Source of the DNA: Curvibacter sp.
GTDB taxonomy: Bacteria > Pseudomonadota > Gammaproteobacteria > Burkholderiales > Burkholderiaceae_C
DNA length: 64,000 bases
Assembly (NCBI GenBank): GCA_020248905.1
Contig: JADCGR010000019.1
Location: 124,001 to 188,000, forward strand
Reading direction: 5' to 3'
Positions 1 to 12,612 of the stretch are shown here, one piece after another. Position 1 is the first letter of the stretch. Each line of letters starts with the position of its first letter. The notes below the pieces were generated by a model. The model was given only the letters and a program-made list of their open reading frames with translations, was not told the origin of the DNA and did not search any database. The position numbers and the translations under genes were made by a program.

Positions 1-1572
1 GGCCTCACAGTGGTCTTCGGCGGCAAAGAAGCCGTCGCTGGCGTTGATTTTCATGTTGCTGCGGGCGAGAAGGTGGCCTTGGTCGGCGAGTCTGGCTCCG
101 GCAAGACCGTGACTGCGCTCAGCCTGCTGCGCTTGTTGCACGATGCCGAGGTGCGGGGGCAGGTCCAGCTGGCTGGCGACGAAGGCGTGCGCAATCTGCT
201 GGCCTTGCCTGAGCCCGCCTTGCGCGCCGTGCGTGGCCGCGAGATCAGCATGATTTTCCAGGAGCCGATGACGGCGCTCAACCCTCTCTACACCGTGGGC
301 GAGCAGATCATGGAGGTGCTGCAGCTCAAGCTGGGCGTGCCGCGCGCCGAAGCGCAAGCCCGTGCCGTTGCCCTTCTGTCAGACACGGGGATTGCGCAGC
401 CCGAGCAGAAGGTATGGGCCTATCCGCACCAGCTTAGTGGGGGGCAGCGTCAGCGAGCCATGATCGCCATGGCCCTGGCCTGCCAGCCGAAGCTGCTGCT
501 GGCTGACGAGCCCACCACCGCTCTGGATGTCGCCGTACGTTGCCAGATCCTAGACCTGCTGGATACGTTGCAGCAGCGCCGCGGCATGGCGGTGCTGATG
601 ATCACGCACGACCTCAACCTCGTCCGGCGTTTCGCCAGCCGGGTCATTGTGATGGAGCGCGGCCGGATCGTCGAGCAGGGGCCGGTCGCGGAGGTGTTCT
701 CGGCGCCCCGTCATCCCTATACGCGCAGCCTCATCGACAGCCAACCGGTGCGCGACGTCCTGGATGCAGATCCGGTTGCGGCGCCGTTGCTGAGCGCGCA
801 GGGCTTGCGGGTGATCTACCCGGTACCTGTGCCCGGTGTGCGCGGCTGGTTCCGGCGCGGCGAATTTGTGGCGGTTCAGGGCGCTGACTTTGCGATCCCG
901 CCGGGACACACGCTCGGGGTGATTGGCGAGTCCGGCTCTGGCAAGTCCACGCTAGCGCTTGCGGCGCTGGGGCTGCTGCCCTCGTCAGGTGAGCTGTGCT
1001 TCGATGGCCAGGCCTGGAGCGGTGACCGGCTGCGTGACCGGGCCTTGCGGCGCCGGATACAGGTGGTGTTCCAGGATCCGTTTTCGTCGCTGTCGCCGCG
1101 ACTGACGGTCGAGGAGATCGTGGGCGAGGGCCTGACGATCCATCACCCCTCGCTGTCCAACGCCGACCGCCTGGACAAGGTGCGCGAGGCGTTGGAGGCG
1201 GTGGGTCTGGGCGAGGCGCAGTTCCCGGGGCTGCTGCAGCGCTATCCCCACGAGTTCTCGGGCGGGCAGCGCCAGAGGCTCGCGATTGCCCGGGCTCTGA
1301 TCGTGGAGCCGGCCATCATCGTGCTGGACGAACCCACCAGCGCCCTCGACGTGACCATCCAGAAGCAGGTCCTGCAGCTGCTGCAGCGCCTGCAGCGCGA
1401 ACGCCGCCTCAGTTATCTGCTGATCACGCATGACGTAGATGTGATCCGCGCCATGGCGCACGAGGTGCTGGTGATGCAGGCTGGCGTCATCGTGGAGGCC
1501 GGCCCGGTGGGCCAGGTGCTGGACCAGCCCACGCATTCCTACACCCGGACGCTGGTGCATACGGCGGCCTGA
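1..1572 (+). CDS. Peptide-type ABC transporter ATPase with two fused cassettes (5' partial)
   Basis: The reading frame is open from base 1, so the true start lies upstream; a GTG at 10 is only an internal codon. Two complete ABC cassettes lie in tandem. Cassette 1 has Walker A GESGSGKT, signature LSGGQRQR and Walker B LLLADEP. Cassette 2 has GESGSGKS, FSGGQRQR and IIVLDEP. Each ends in the oligopeptide-family tail (HPYTRSL and HSYTRTL). This is the DppD-DppF fusion seen in YejF/GsiA-like proteins, which power import of peptides or similar solutes at the inner membrane. Permease and binding-protein genes would be expected upstream, outside the window. The substrate cannot be read from the sequence. 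Confidence 0.93.
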   Translation, partial: GLTVVFGGKEAVAGVDFHVAAGEKVALVGESGSGKTVTALSLLRLLHDAEVRGQVQLAGDEGVRNLLALPEPALRAVRGREISMIFQEPMTALNPLYTVGEQIMEVLQLKLGVPRAEAQARAVALLSDTGIAQPEQKVWAYPHQLSGGQRQRAMIAMALACQPKLLLADEPTTALDVAVRCQILDLLDTLQQRRGMAVLMITHDLNLVRRFASRVIVMERGRIVEQGPVAEVFSAPRHPYTRSLIDSQPVRDVLDADPVAAPLLSAQGLRVIYPVPVPGVRGWFRRGEFVAVQGADFAIPPGHTLGVIGESGSGKSTLALAALGLLPSSGELCFDGQAWSGDRLRDRALRRRIQVVFQDPFSSLSPRLTVEEIVGEGLTIHHPSLSNADRLDKVREALEAVGLGEAQFPGLLQRYPHEFSGGQRQRLAIARALIVEPAIIVLDEPTSALDVTIQKQVLQLLQRLQRERRLSYLLITHDVDVIRAMAHEVLVMQAGVIVEAGPVGQVLDQPTHSYTRTLVHTAA

Positions 1573-1632
1573 AACGAGCCCGATCGGTAAGGAATCGCCT
1601 TCAAAATCAAGGCACTAGACCGGATTTTCCAG

Positions 1633-1638
1633 TACAAT
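1633..1638 (+). promoter_or_regulatory. Candidate -10 box (TACAAT) before the rimP operon
   Basis: TACAAT is the -10 form seen again before ratA and guaB in this window. No good -35 hexamer is present at 16-18 bp. If used, transcription would begin near 1645, only about 10 bases before the hairpin terminator at 1656-1686. Confidence 0.4.
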
Positions 1639-1655
1639 AACCGGCATCTTGACCA

Positions 1656-1686
1656 AAAAGGGCGGATATTAACCGCCCTTTTTTTT
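1656..1686 (+). terminator. Rho-independent terminator or attenuator in the rimP leader
   Basis: GGGCGG at 1660-1665 pairs with CCGCCC at 1673-1678 around a 7-base loop. It is flanked by AAAA on the left and eight T residues at 1679-1686, so the stem can extend through A-T pairs and looks bidirectional. It lies 84 bases after the ABC gene and 50 bases before rimP. It may simply end the ABC gene, or it may act as an attenuator inside the rimP-nusA-infB leader. Confidence 0.8.
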
Positions 1687-1736
1687 ATGGTCGAACGCTT
1701 TTCAACCGGAGTCCAAGGGCAGGAACCAGCACTCGC

Positions 1737-2300
1737 ATGTCGCTGCAGCAGATTATTGAACAGACCGTGACCGGACTGGGTTACGACCTGGTGGAGACCG
1801 AGCGCTCCGCCGGGGGGCTGCTGCGTGTGACGATCGATCTTCCCTGGACAGCGGGTGCGCCCGAGGCCTTTGTGAACGTCGAGGACTGCGAGAAGGTCAC
1901 GCGCCAGCTCCAGTACGCGCTGGAGGTCGAGGGTATCGAGTACAAGCGCCTTGAGGTTTCCTCCCCGGGTATCGATCGCCCCCTTCGGCACGAACAGGAT
2001 TTCGAGCGCTTTGCTGGCCATGTGGTCGACATCACGCTCAAAGCCCCGCTGGGCGCCGCAGCCGGTGGCCAGGTGGCCGCCAATCGAAAGAAGTTTCGCG
2101 GCACGCTGGAGCGCGTGGCCACGGCCGGGGTATCGGGCTGGCAGATCGTCTGGAGCGACGAGCCACCCGTCAAGCCCGGCCGCAAGGTGAGCAAGAAGCG
2201 CGAGCCCGCGCCGCCGCAGGCGCTGGGTTTTGCATGGGATGAATTGCGTGAGGCGCGGCTGGCGCCGATCGTGAATTTCAAGGGCCGCAGCGGTGGCTGA
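1737..2300 (+). CDS. rimP: Ribosome maturation factor RimP
   Basis: A 187-residue protein for maturation of the 30S ribosomal subunit in the cytoplasm. The N-terminal half (GLGYDLVETE, RVTIDLPW, VNVEDCEKVTRQL, LEVSSPGIDRPLRHEQDFERF) is the conserved RimP core. The C-terminal part carries a longer basic, proline-rich insert (about residues 110-165) typical of Burkholderiales. It is the first gene of the classic rimP-nusA-infB operon; nusA follows 36 bp later. Confidence 0.96.
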   Translation: MSLQQIIEQTVTGLGYDLVETERSAGGLLRVTIDLPWTAGAPEAFVNVEDCEKVTRQLQYALEVEGIEYKRLEVSSPGIDRPLRHEQDFERFAGHVVDITLKAPLGAAAGGQVAANRKKFRGTLERVATAGVSGWQIVWSDEPPVKPGRKVSKKREPAPPQALGFAWDELREARLAPIVNFKGRSGG

Positions 2301-2336
2301 GCCGCAGCGACATCGTAGGTACTGGAGGATCGAGGC

Positions 2337-3833
2337 ATGAATCGCGAACTGTTGATGCTGGTGGAGGCCATCTCGCGTGAGAAGAACGTCGAGCGCGACG
2401 TGGTGTTTGGCGCTGTCGAGGCGGCGCTGGCACAGGCGACCAAGAAGCTGTACGAGGGCGACGTGGACATCCGCGTGTCAATTGACCGCGACAGCGGTGT
2501 GTACGAAACCTTCCGCCGCTGGCATGTGGTCCCCGACGAGGCCGGCCTGCAGCTGCCTGACCAGGAGATCCTGCTGTTCGAGGCGAGGGAGCAGATCCCC
2601 GACATCGAGGTCGACGAATACATCGAGGAGCCGGTGGAGTCTGTGCCGATCGGTCGCATCGGCGCCATGGCCGCCAAGCAGGTGATCCTGCAGAAGATCC
2701 GCGACGCCGAGCGCGAGATGCTGCTTAACGACTTCATGTCCCGCGGCGAGAGGATCTTTGTCGGAACGGTCAAGCGCCTGGACAAGGGCGACATCATTGT
2801 CGAGAGCGGCCGCGTGGAAGGGCGCCTGCGTCGGGGCGAGATGATCCCGAAGGAAAACCTGCGCTCGGGCGACCGCGTGCGCGCCATGATCATGGACGTC
2901 AACACCGAGCAGCGCGGTCCGGCGATCAGCCTCTCGCGCTCGGCGCCCGAGTTCATGATCGAGCTCTTCCGCCAGGAAGTGCCCGAGATCGAGCAGGGTC
3001 TGCTGGAGATCAAATCCTGCGCGCGTGACCCCGGTTCGCGCGCCAAGATCGCCGTGCTGTCGCACGACAAGCGCGTCGACCCCATCGGCACCTGCGTCGG
3101 CGTGCGCGGTACCCGCGTCAATGCGGTGACCAACGAGCTGGCCGGCGAGCGCGTGGATATCGTGCTGTGGAGTGAGGATCCCGCCCAGTTCGTCATTGGC
3201 GCGCTGGCCCCGGCGAACGTGCAGTCCATCGTAGTGGACGAGGAAAAGCACGCTATGGACGTGGTGGTCGACGAGGAAAACCTGGCGATTGCGATCGGCC
3301 GTGGCGGCCAGAACGTGCGCCTGGCCTCGGACCTGACGGGCTGGAAGATCAACATCATGGACGCGGCCGAGTCGGCCCAGAAGCAGGCCGACGAGACCAC
3401 CACGCTGCGCAAGCTGTTCATGGAGAAGCTTGACGTGGACGAGGAGATCGCCGACATCCTGATCGCCGAAGGTTTCACCAGCCTGGAGGAGGTGGCTTAT
3501 GTGCCTCTGCACGAGATGCTGGAGATCGAGAGCTTCGACGAGGACACCGTCAACGAACTGCGCGCCCGCGCCAAGGATGCGCTGCTCACGCTGGAGATTG
3601 CCCGCGAGGAGAGCGTGGAGGACGTGTCGCAGGATTTGCGCGACCTGCAGGGTCTGACGCTTGAGCTCATCGCCAAGCTGGCCGAGGCCGGCGTGCACAC
3701 GCTCGACGACCTGGCCGATCTGGCCGTTGACGAGCTGACCGAGATCACGGGTCAGACTGGCGATGAGGCCAAGGCGCTCATCATGAAAGCGCGGGAGCAT
3801 TGGTTCACCAATGAAGCGGCTCCCCAGGCGTAA
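2337..3833 (+). CDS. nusA: Transcription termination/antitermination protein NusA
   Basis: A 498-residue RNA polymerase-binding elongation factor that modulates pausing, termination and antitermination. The order is as in Escherichia coli: N-terminal polymerase-binding domain ([18 protein letters not shown]), S1 domain (near [20 protein letters not shown]), two KH domains ([14 protein letters not shown] and [13 protein letters not shown]), then two C-terminal acidic helix-hairpin-helix repeats ([16 protein letters not shown] and [17 protein letters not shown]). GGAGG lies just before the ATG. It sits between rimP and infB. In other bacteria NusA feeds back on its own operon, which is relevant to the leader hairpin at 1656-1686. 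Confidence 0.98.
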   Translation: MNRELLMLVEAISREKNVERDVVFGAVEAALAQATKKLYEGDVDIRVSIDRDSGVYETFRRWHVVPDEAGLQLPDQEILLFEAREQIPDIEVDEYIEEPVESVPIGRIGAMAAKQVILQKIRDAEREMLLNDFMSRGERIFVGTVKRLDKGDIIVESGRVEGRLRRGEMIPKENLRSGDRVRAMIMDVNTEQRGPAISLSRSAPEFMIELFRQEVPEIEQGLLEIKSCARDPGSRAKIAVLSHDKRVDPIGTCVGVRGTRVNAVTNELAGERVDIVLWSEDPAQFVIGALAPANVQSIVVDEEKHAMDVVVDEENLAIAIGRGGQNVRLASDLTGWKINIMDAAESAQKQADETTTLRKLFMEKLDVDEEIADILIAEGFTSLEEVAYVPLHEMLEIESFDEDTVNELRARAKDALLTLEIAREESVEDVSQDLRDLQGLTLELIAKLAEAGVHTLDDLADLAVDELTEITGQTGDEAKALIMKAREHWFTNEAAPQA

Positions 3834-3913
3834 CGGCCATGTAAACGAAGTTTCAGTAAAGGCTAGCAACTGCCCGCAGGGTTTGTTAGGCCGACACCAA
3901 AGGTCCACACGAA

Positions 3914-6709
<2,796 letters not shown>

Positions 6710-6710
6710 G

Positions 6711-6751
6711 TTGAGCGTGGAGCGTCCAGCGGCTTTCCGCTCAGCGCTCAA
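6711..6751 (+). repeat. Imperfect hairpin between infB and rbfA
   Basis: An outer arm TTGAGCG (6711-6717) pairs with CGCTCAA (6745-6751), and an inner arm AGCGG (6728-6732) pairs with CCGCT (6737-6741). The segment consists of near-repeats of the form TTGAGCGTGGAGCGT, similar in style to the GGGCGT repeats at 48083-48117. There is no T tract, so it is not a classic terminator. Confidence 0.45.
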
Positions 6752-6780
6752 CGCAAGACGCTCAAGCTCGAGCCTCTACC

Positions 6781-7152
6781 ATGGTCAAGAAGCCTGCCAG
6801 GCCCAACCGTAGCTATCAGGTCGCTGATCAGATTCAGCGCGACCTGACGGAGCTGATCGCGCGCGAGTTGAAGGACCCGCGAATCGGTATGGTGACGCTG
6901 CAATCGGTCGACGTCACGCCCGACTACGCGCACGCCAAGGTTTACTTCAGCGTGCTCGTGGGTGATCCGCAGGAAACGCAGGACGCCCTGAACCAGGCGG
7001 CGGGCTTCCTGCGCAACGGCCTCTTCAAGCGACTGCATATCCACACCGTGCCCACGCTGCATTTCCTGTTCGACCGTACCACCGAGCGTGCAGCCGACAT
7101 GAACGCGCTGATCGCGCAGGCCGTCGCATCGCGTTCCAAAGACGAGGGTTGA
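6781..7152 (+). CDS. rbfA: 30S ribosome-binding factor RbfA
   Basis: A 123-residue single KH-like domain protein that binds immature 30S subunits and 16S rRNA. Family landmarks are [27 protein letters not shown] near the start and [12 protein letters not shown] in the middle. The chosen ATG at 6781 has no convincing Shine-Dalgarno sequence. The stop overlaps the start region of truB, so the pair is probably translationally coupled. Confidence 0.96.
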   Translation: MVKKPARPNRSYQVADQIQRDLTELIARELKDPRIGMVTLQSVDVTPDYAHAKVYFSVLVGDPQETQDALNQAAGFLRNGLFKRLHIHTVPTLHFLFDRTTERAADMNALIAQAVASRSKDEG

Positions 7153-7154
7153 GC

Positions 7155-8105
7155 ATGCATGCGCTACGCACCAGGGTGCAACGGCGCCCTGTGCATGGGG
7201 TGTTGTTGCTCGACAAGCCACTGGGACTCTCCAGCAACCAGGCGTTGCAAAGAGCGAAGTGGCTGCTGCGCGCCGAGAAGGCAGGCCACACCGGCACGCT
7301 CGATCCGCTCGCAACTGGCGTGCTGCCGCTGTGTTTCGGCGCCGCCACCAAATTCAGCCAATTGCACCTGGACGCCGACAAGACCTATGTCACGACAGTC
7401 CGACTGGGCGTGAAGACCAGCACGGCCGATGCCGAGGGTGACGTGCTGCAGACGCGTCCCGTGAACTGTACACCCGGCCTGGTGGTCGAAATCCTAGACC
7501 GCTTCATGGGTCTGATCCGGCAGGTGCCTCCCATGCACAGCGCGCTGAAGAAGGGTGGCAAGGCCCTTTACGAATACGCCCGTGACGGCGAGACTGTGGC
7601 GCGTGCGCCGCGTGGGGTGATGATTCACGAGCTGGAGCTGCTCGACCTGCAGCTACAGGGTGACGCGCCTTTCCTGCGCCTTCGCATCCGGTGCAGCAAA
7701 GGCACATACATCCGCACCCTGGGCGAGGACATCGCCGAGGCTCTGGGCTGTGGCGGGCACCTGATTGCCCTGCGCCGCGTGGCCACCGGCACGTTCCGCG
7801 AAGACCATTGCGTGACGCTGGAGAGCCTGGAGTCTCTCGATGAGGCTGTGCGCCCCGCGCGGCTAAAGCCCGTGGACACGCTACTCACGGGTCATGCCAC
7901 CGTCACGCTCGACGGCGAGAATGCCGGGCGTTTCCTCAGCGGCCTGCGCCGCCGTGGCAACTGGCCTGATGCCGAACAATTGGCTGTCTACGGCGGCCAG
8001 CCCCACGCCTTGCTGGGCACAGCGCACGTCAAGGCCGGCGAACTCATACCCGGGCGCCTTTTGAGCCCGGTAGAAATTCAACAAATCCTGGAAGGCCAAT
8101 CATGA
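7155..8105 (+). CDS. truB: tRNA pseudouridine(55) synthase TruB
   Basis: Makes pseudouridine at position 55 in the T-loop of tRNAs. Landmarks are [14 protein letters not shown] near the start, the catalytic Asp motif [15 protein letters not shown], and [18 protein letters not shown]. The ATG at 7155 is preferred over a TTG six bases upstream because GAGGG (7144-7148) lies at proper spacing before it. It follows the rbfA stop by two bases, and its own stop overlaps the typA start as ATGA. Confidence 0.96.
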   Translation: MHALRTRVQRRPVHGVLLLDKPLGLSSNQALQRAKWLLRAEKAGHTGTLDPLATGVLPLCFGAATKFSQLHLDADKTYVTTVRLGVKTSTADAEGDVLQTRPVNCTPGLVVEILDRFMGLIRQVPPMHSALKKGGKALYEYARDGETVARAPRGVMIHELELLDLQLQGDAPFLRLRIRCSKGTYIRTLGEDIAEALGCGGHLIALRRVATGTFREDHCVTLESLESLDEAVRPARLKPVDTLLTGHATVTLDGENAGRFLSGLRRRGNWPDAEQLAVYGGQPHALLGTAHVKAGELIPGRLLSPVEIQQILEGQS

Positions 8106-9925
8106 GCAAGCAAATCCGCAACATCGCCATCATTGCGCACGTCGACCACGGCAAGACCACCATGGTGGACCAGCTGCTACGCCAGTCCGGCACTTTTGCC
8201 GAGCACGAGAAGGTCGTCGATACCGTGATGGACAGCAATGCCATCGAGCGGGAACGCGGCATCACCATCCTGGCCAAGAACTGCGCCGTGAGCTGGAAGG
8301 GCACCCATATCAACATTGTCGATACGCCCGGCCATGCCGACTTTGGGGGCGAAGTGGAGCGTGCCCTGTCCATGGTGGACGGCGTGCTGCTGCTGATCGA
8401 CGCCCAGGAAGGCCCTATGCCGCAGACCCGCTTTGTGACCAAGAAGGCGCTGGCCCTGGGCCTCAAACCCATCGTGGTGGTGAACAAGGTAGACAAGCCC
8501 GGAGCCAATCCGGACAAGGTGATCAACGCCGCCTTTGACCTGTTCGATAAGCTGGGCGCCAATGACGAGCAGCTGGACTTCCCGGTGGTCTATGCCTCGG
8601 GCATCAACGGCTGGTCCTCGCTAGAGGAGGGCGCTGCCGGGGAGCAGTGGGGCCCCGACATGTCGGCCCTGTTCGAAACCGTGCTCAAACATGTGCCGGC
8701 CCACAAGGGTGATCCCAAGGCGCCGTTGCAGCTGCAGATCTCGGCCATTGACTACTCGACCTTCGTAGGTCGCATCGGCGTCGGCCGCATCAACGCTGGC
8801 ACCATCAAGCCCGGTATGGACGTGCTTGTCATGGAAGGGCCGGACGGGAAATCCACCAAGGGCCGCATCAACCAGGTGCTGACGTTCCAGGGGCTGGATC
8901 GCATGCAGACGCCTTCCGCCGGCCCTGGCGACATCGTGCTGATCAACGGCATCGACGAAATCGGCATCGGCGTGACGGTGACAGATCCTGCCAATCCCCA
9001 GGCCCTGCCCATGCTAAAAGTCGACGAGCCCACGCTGACCATGAACTTCTGCGTCAACACCTCGCCGCTGGCAGGCCGCGAGGGCAAGTTCGTGACCAGC
9101 CGCCAGATCTGGGACCGGCTACAAAAGGAACTGCAGTCCAATGTGGCGCTGCGGGTCAAGGAGACCGATGAGGACGGTATCTTCGAGGTCTCGGGCCGAG
9201 GGGAGCTACACCTGACCATCTTGCTGGAGAACATGCGCCGAGAGGGCTATGAGCTCGCCGTATCCAAGCCCCGCGTGGTCTTTCATGAGATCAACGGCGT
9301 GAAGCACGAGCCGATCGAACTCGTGACGGCCGATATCGAGGAAGGACACCAGGGCGGTGTGATGCAGGCCCTAGGAGAGCGCAAGGGCGAACTGGTGAAC
9401 ATGGAGCCAGACGGCCGTGGCCGCGTGCGCCTCGAGTACCGCATCCCGGCCCGCGGCCTGATCGGCTTCTCCAACGAGTTCCTGAACCTGACGCGTGGCT
9501 CGGGACTGATCTCCAACATCTTTGACAGCTACGAGCCGCACAAGGGCGAGATCGCCAGCCGCAAGAACGGCGTGCTGATCTCCATGGACGACGGCGAGAT
9601 CTTCACCTACGCGCTGGGCAAGCTTGATGACCGCGGACGCATGTTCGTCAAGGCCAACGATCCGGTGTACGAGGGCATGATCGTCGGCATCCACAGCCGC
9701 GACAACGATCTCGTCGTGAACGCCACGCGTACCAAGCAGCTCACCAACTTCCGTGTCAGCGGCAAGGAAGACGCGATCAAGATCACGCCCCCGATCGAGC
9801 TCACGCTGGAGTACGGCGTGGAGTTCATTGAGGACGACGAACTCGTCGAGATCACGCCCAAGAGCATCCGCCTGCGCAAACGCTATCTGAAGGAGCACGA
9901 GCGCAAGCGTGCTTCAAAGGAATGA
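8102..9925 (+). CDS. typA: Ribosome-dependent GTPase TypA/BipA
   Basis: A 607-residue translational GTPase of the EF-G superfamily, implicated in 50S assembly and growth under cold or stress conditions. G1 is [10 protein letters not shown]3 [15 protein letters not shown]4 NKVDKPGA. The C-terminal BipA-specific part includes [18 protein letters not shown] and ends in a basic tail. The ATG overlaps the truB stop by four bases (ATGA), placing it last in the rimP operon, before a dispersed repeat. Confidence 0.97.
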   Translation: MSKQIRNIAIIAHVDHGKTTMVDQLLRQSGTFAEHEKVVDTVMDSNAIERERGITILAKNCAVSWKGTHINIVDTPGHADFGGEVERALSMVDGVLLLIDAQEGPMPQTRFVTKKALALGLKPIVVVNKVDKPGANPDKVINAAFDLFDKLGANDEQLDFPVVYASGINGWSSLEEGAAGEQWGPDMSALFETVLKHVPAHKGDPKAPLQLQISAIDYSTFVGRIGVGRINAGTIKPGMDVLVMEGPDGKSTKGRINQVLTFQGLDRMQTPSAGPGDIVLINGIDEIGIGVTVTDPANPQALPMLKVDEPTLTMNFCVNTSPLAGREGKFVTSRQIWDRLQKELQSNVALRVKETDEDGIFEVSGRGELHLTILLENMRREGYELAVSKPRVVFHEINGVKHEPIELVTADIEEGHQGGVMQALGERKGELVNMEPDGRGRVRLEYRIPARGLIGFSNEFLNLTRGSGLISNIFDSYEPHKGEIASRKNGVLISMDDGEIFTYALGKLDDRGRMFVKANDPVYEGMIVGIHSRDNDLVVNATRTKQLTNFRVSGKEDAIKITPPIELTLEYGVEFIEDDELVEITPKSIRLRKRYLKEHERKRASKE

Positions 9926-9939
9926 CCCCCTGAGCCCGC

Positions 9940-10017
9940 CTGCGACGGCCTTCCCCCCAGAAGGGGGACGACGCCAGTGGCCCGGCGAAACCGGTTCCAC
10001 GGCGTCCCCCGGTTGAA
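9940..10017 (+). repeat. Dispersed intergenic repeat, copy A
   Basis: It contains a hairpin (CCCCC AGAA GGGGG), then GACGCCAGTGGCCCGGC, an ACCGGTTCCACGGCGTC block and a terminal GGTTGAA. The same order of blocks recurs at 15521-15617 and, inverted, at 54238-54334. It lies between typA and the DMT transporter gene and encodes no credible protein. Confidence 0.8.
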
Positions 10018-10063
10018 AAACGGGGGGCCTGCGGGCAGGCTCTGGCTGTCTGCCCCCACCTCC

Positions 10064-10939
10064 ATGAAACTCACGCATCGACGCGCAGTCTGGCTGATGG
10101 TCGCGGTGACCCTGATGTGGTCCATCGCCGGCCTGGTCACGCGGCAGCTGGAGGCCGCGAAGGGTTTTGAGCAGACCTTCTGGCGCAGCTTCTTCACCGC
10201 TGCGTCGCTGCTGGTGATCCTGCCGCTCTGGCGTGGCCCGACGCGGGTCTGGGCGCAACTGCGGTACGCGCCCCCCACGCTTTGGTGGTCCGGCCTTTGC
10301 TGGGGCTTCATGTTCACCTCCTTCATGCTGGCCCTTACCATGACCAGCGTCGCCAATGTGCTGGTCATCTCGGCCCTCAATCCGCTGCTCACTGCGTTGC
10401 TGGCCTGGGTGGTCCTGCGCCAGCGGATCGCGGTTTCCACGTGGCTGGCCATCCTGCTCGCGGGCCTGGGCACTGTCTGGATGTTTGCTGGCCAGATGGA
10501 CGATGGCACCTGGCAGGGCATGGCAGTGGCCCTGCTCGTGCCGTTGACTGCAGCGATCAACTGGATCATCGTGCAGCATGCGCATGCGCACGGGGCCGAT
10601 GTCGATCTGGTGCCCTCCGTGCTGGTGGGAGCGGTGCTGTCGGCCTTGGCCACGCTGCCGTTCGCACTGCCGCTTCAGGCCACCCCTCACGACCTTGGCT
10701 TGCTGGCGCTTCTGGGGCTGGTGCAGCTCGCGATACCCTGTACGCTGCTTGTGCTGTGCGCGCGGGTGCTCAAGGCCCCCGAGATCTCGCTGCTGGGACA
10801 GCTCGAGATCCTCTTTGGCATCCTGCTGGTCTGGGTTGGTGCCGGTGAAGCTCCATCCGTGGCCGTGATGCAGGGCGGCGCGCTGGTGCTGCTCGCCCTT
10901 TTGGGCAATGAACTGTTACGCTGGAACAAGACGACATGA
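10064..10939 (+). CDS. DMT-superfamily (EamA-type) transporter
   Basis: A 291-residue inner-membrane protein with about ten hydrophobic segments arranged as two EamA repeats; the family exports metabolites or amino acids. The ATG at 10064 (MKLTHRRAVWLMVAVTLMW) is chosen because upstream in-frame codons run through the dispersed repeat. The repeat halves are visible at WSIAGLVTRQLE and NWIIVQHAHAHGAD. The stop overlaps the next start as ATGA. The substrate is unknown. Confidence 0.88.
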   Translation: MKLTHRRAVWLMVAVTLMWSIAGLVTRQLEAAKGFEQTFWRSFFTAASLLVILPLWRGPTRVWAQLRYAPPTLWWSGLCWGFMFTSFMLALTMTSVANVLVISALNPLLTALLAWVVLRQRIAVSTWLAILLAGLGTVWMFAGQMDDGTWQGMAVALLVPLTAAINWIIVQHAHAHGADVDLVPSVLVGAVLSALATLPFALPLQATPHDLGLLALLGLVQLAIPCTLLVLCARVLKAPEISLLGQLEILFGILLVWVGAGEAPSVAVMQGGALVLLALLGNELLRWNKTT

Positions 10940-12051
10940 CCGGGGCCATGAATTCCGCCTGCCCCGAGATTCTGACCGAGGTACGCGGCTACCTTGGCTG
11001 CATCACCCTCAATCGTCCGCGCGCACTCAATGCCCTGTCCCTGCCCATGATCCGCGCCCTGGCGGCAGCGCTGCTGGCCTGGCGCGATGACCCGGCGGTA
11101 CAGGCTGTCGCCATACGCGGCATGGGCAAAGAGGGCGCTTTCGGCTCCTTCTGTGCCGGCGGTGACATCCGCTTCTTCCATCAGGCCTCACTGCGTGGGG
11201 ACGCTGAGCTCGAGGATTTCTTCACCGAGGAATACGCTCTCAACCACCTGGTCCACCATTACCCCAAGCCATACATCGCTTTCATGGACGGTGTGGTCAT
11301 GGGCGGTGGCATGGGGATCTCCCAGGGCGCTGCGCTGCGCATCGTCACACCGCGTACCAAGATGGCGATGCCGGAGACCAATATCGGTCTTTTCCCAGAT
11401 GTGGGCGGCGGCTGGTTTCTTGCGCGTTGCCCCAGCCATGGAGGCGAGTGGCTGGCACTGACCAGTGAAGTGGTGGGTGCCGGCGACGCGCTTGCACTGC
11501 AGCTGGCTGATGTGTGCCTCGACACGGCCCTACTGACCGAGGCCTGGGATGCACTAGCCGCGCAAGCGCGCTTTGATCCGCACATCCTGCAAGCCTGGCA
11601 GCAGACTTACGTGACGACCGCGCCCGCTGCGACGCTGCCGCTGGACGCCATCGCGCGCTGCTTCGACCAGCCCGATGTGCTGCACATCGTTCAGGCGCTG
11701 GAGCTAGAAAAGGGCGCCTGGGCGACTGCGACCCTGCAGGCCCTGCGTACCCATGCGCCCCTCATGCTGGAGGTGACATTGCAACAGATACGACGTGGCG
11801 CGGGCATGCGTCTGGCCGACGAACTGCGCATGGAGCGTGACATGGTGCGTCACTGCTTCAACACCCGTCACCTCGAGCGCTTCATGAGCGCGACCGACAC
11901 CATGGAGGGCATCCGCGCGCTCGTGATCGACAAGGACCGGCAGCCGAAATGGAACCCCAGGAGGCTGGAAGACGTGACCCCGCAGATGGTGGCGGGATTT
12001 TTTGTCTCGCACTGGCCGACCTCGGCCCATCCCCTGCGCGACCTGAGCTGA
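10936..12051 (+). CDS. Enoyl-CoA hydratase/isomerase family, 3-hydroxyisobutyryl-CoA hydrolase-like
   Basis: A 371-residue crotonase-fold protein. LNRPRALNALSLPMIRAL, the oxyanion-hole segment SFCAGGDIRFF and GVVMGGGMGIS identify the fold. The length and the TNIGLFPDVGGGWFLAR block match 3-hydroxyisobutyryl-CoA hydrolases, which release 3-hydroxyisobutyrate in valine breakdown. The start overlaps the DMT gene by four bases (ATGA), although no functional link is obvious. Substrate choice within the crotonase family cannot be fixed from sequence alone. Confidence 0.88.
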   Translation: MTGAMNSACPEILTEVRGYLGCITLNRPRALNALSLPMIRALAAALLAWRDDPAVQAVAIRGMGKEGAFGSFCAGGDIRFFHQASLRGDAELEDFFTEEYALNHLVHHYPKPYIAFMDGVVMGGGMGISQGAALRIVTPRTKMAMPETNIGLFPDVGGGWFLARCPSHGGEWLALTSEVVGAGDALALQLADVCLDTALLTEAWDALAAQARFDPHILQAWQQTYVTTAPAATLPLDAIARCFDQPDVLHIVQALELEKGAWATATLQALRTHAPLMLEVTLQQIRRGAGMRLADELRMERDMVRHCFNTRHLERFMSATDTMEGIRALVIDKDRQPKWNPRRLEDVTPQMVAGFFVSHWPTSAHPLRDLS

Positions 12052-12070
12052 GGACGCCCAATGCCGGCGC

Positions 12071-12544
12071 TCAGCGCTGCCGGGTCTTGAGCGCGCGTTC
12101 GACCTCGCGCTTGCCCTCACGCTCCTTGATTGTGTCGCGCTTGTCGTGCTCGGCCTTGCCCTTGGCCAGCCCGATGTCGCACTTGACCTTGCCGTTCTTC
12201 CAGTGCAGGTTGAGCGGGACCAGGGTGTAGCCTTTCTGCTCAACCTTGCCGATCAGTCGCTTGATCTCATCCTTTTTCAGCAGCAGCTTCTTGGTTCGCA
12301 CAGCGTCGGGTCGCACATGCGTCGAGGCGGTCTTCAGAGGATTGATCTGGCAGCCGATGATAAACATCTCGCCATCGCGGATCACCACGTAGCCGTCGGT
12401 CAGCTGTACCTTGCCCTCGCGCACGGCCTTGACCTCCCATCCCTCCAGCACCATGCCCGCTTCGAAGCGTTCTTCGATGAAGTAGTTGAAGACGGCTTTC
12501 TTGTTGTCGGCAATGCGGGAAGAGGTGTCGGGCTTTTGGGTCAT
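12071..12544 (-). CDS. smpB: SsrA-binding protein SmpB
   Basis: A 157-residue partner of tmRNA in rescue of stalled ribosomes. Recognised by [49 protein letters not shown] and the basic C-terminal tail ([20 protein letters not shown]) that enters the decoding centre. It is convergent with the preceding hydrolase gene and divergent from ratA. The ssrA gene itself was not found here. Confidence 0.97.
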   Translation of the reverse strand: MTQKPDTSSRIADNKKAVFNYFIEERFEAGMVLEGWEVKAVREGKVQLTDGYVVIRDGEMFIIGCQINPLKTASTHVRPDAVRTKKLLLKKDEIKRLIGKVEQKGYTLVPLNLHWKNGKVKCDIGLAKGKAEHDKRDTIKEREGKREVERALKTRQR

Positions 12545-12572
12545 GAAGGGACTTACGGACGCAGCGCGAACC

Positions 12573-12578
12573 TACAAT
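12573..12578 (+). promoter_or_regulatory. Candidate -10 box of ratA
   Basis: TACAAT lies in the short divergent region between smpB and ratA, 34 bases before the ratA ATG. The -35 region is weak. Confidence 0.35.
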
Positions 12579-12612
12579 GGCGCTGGCTGGACGGATGCCA
12601 GCGCTGCATTCT

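Noticed and set aside
1781-3478. Long minus-strand ORF (565 codons) opposite rimP-nusA
   Set aside because: Antisense to the known nusA frame; Ser/Arg-rich composition typical of a shadow frame in GC-rich DNA.
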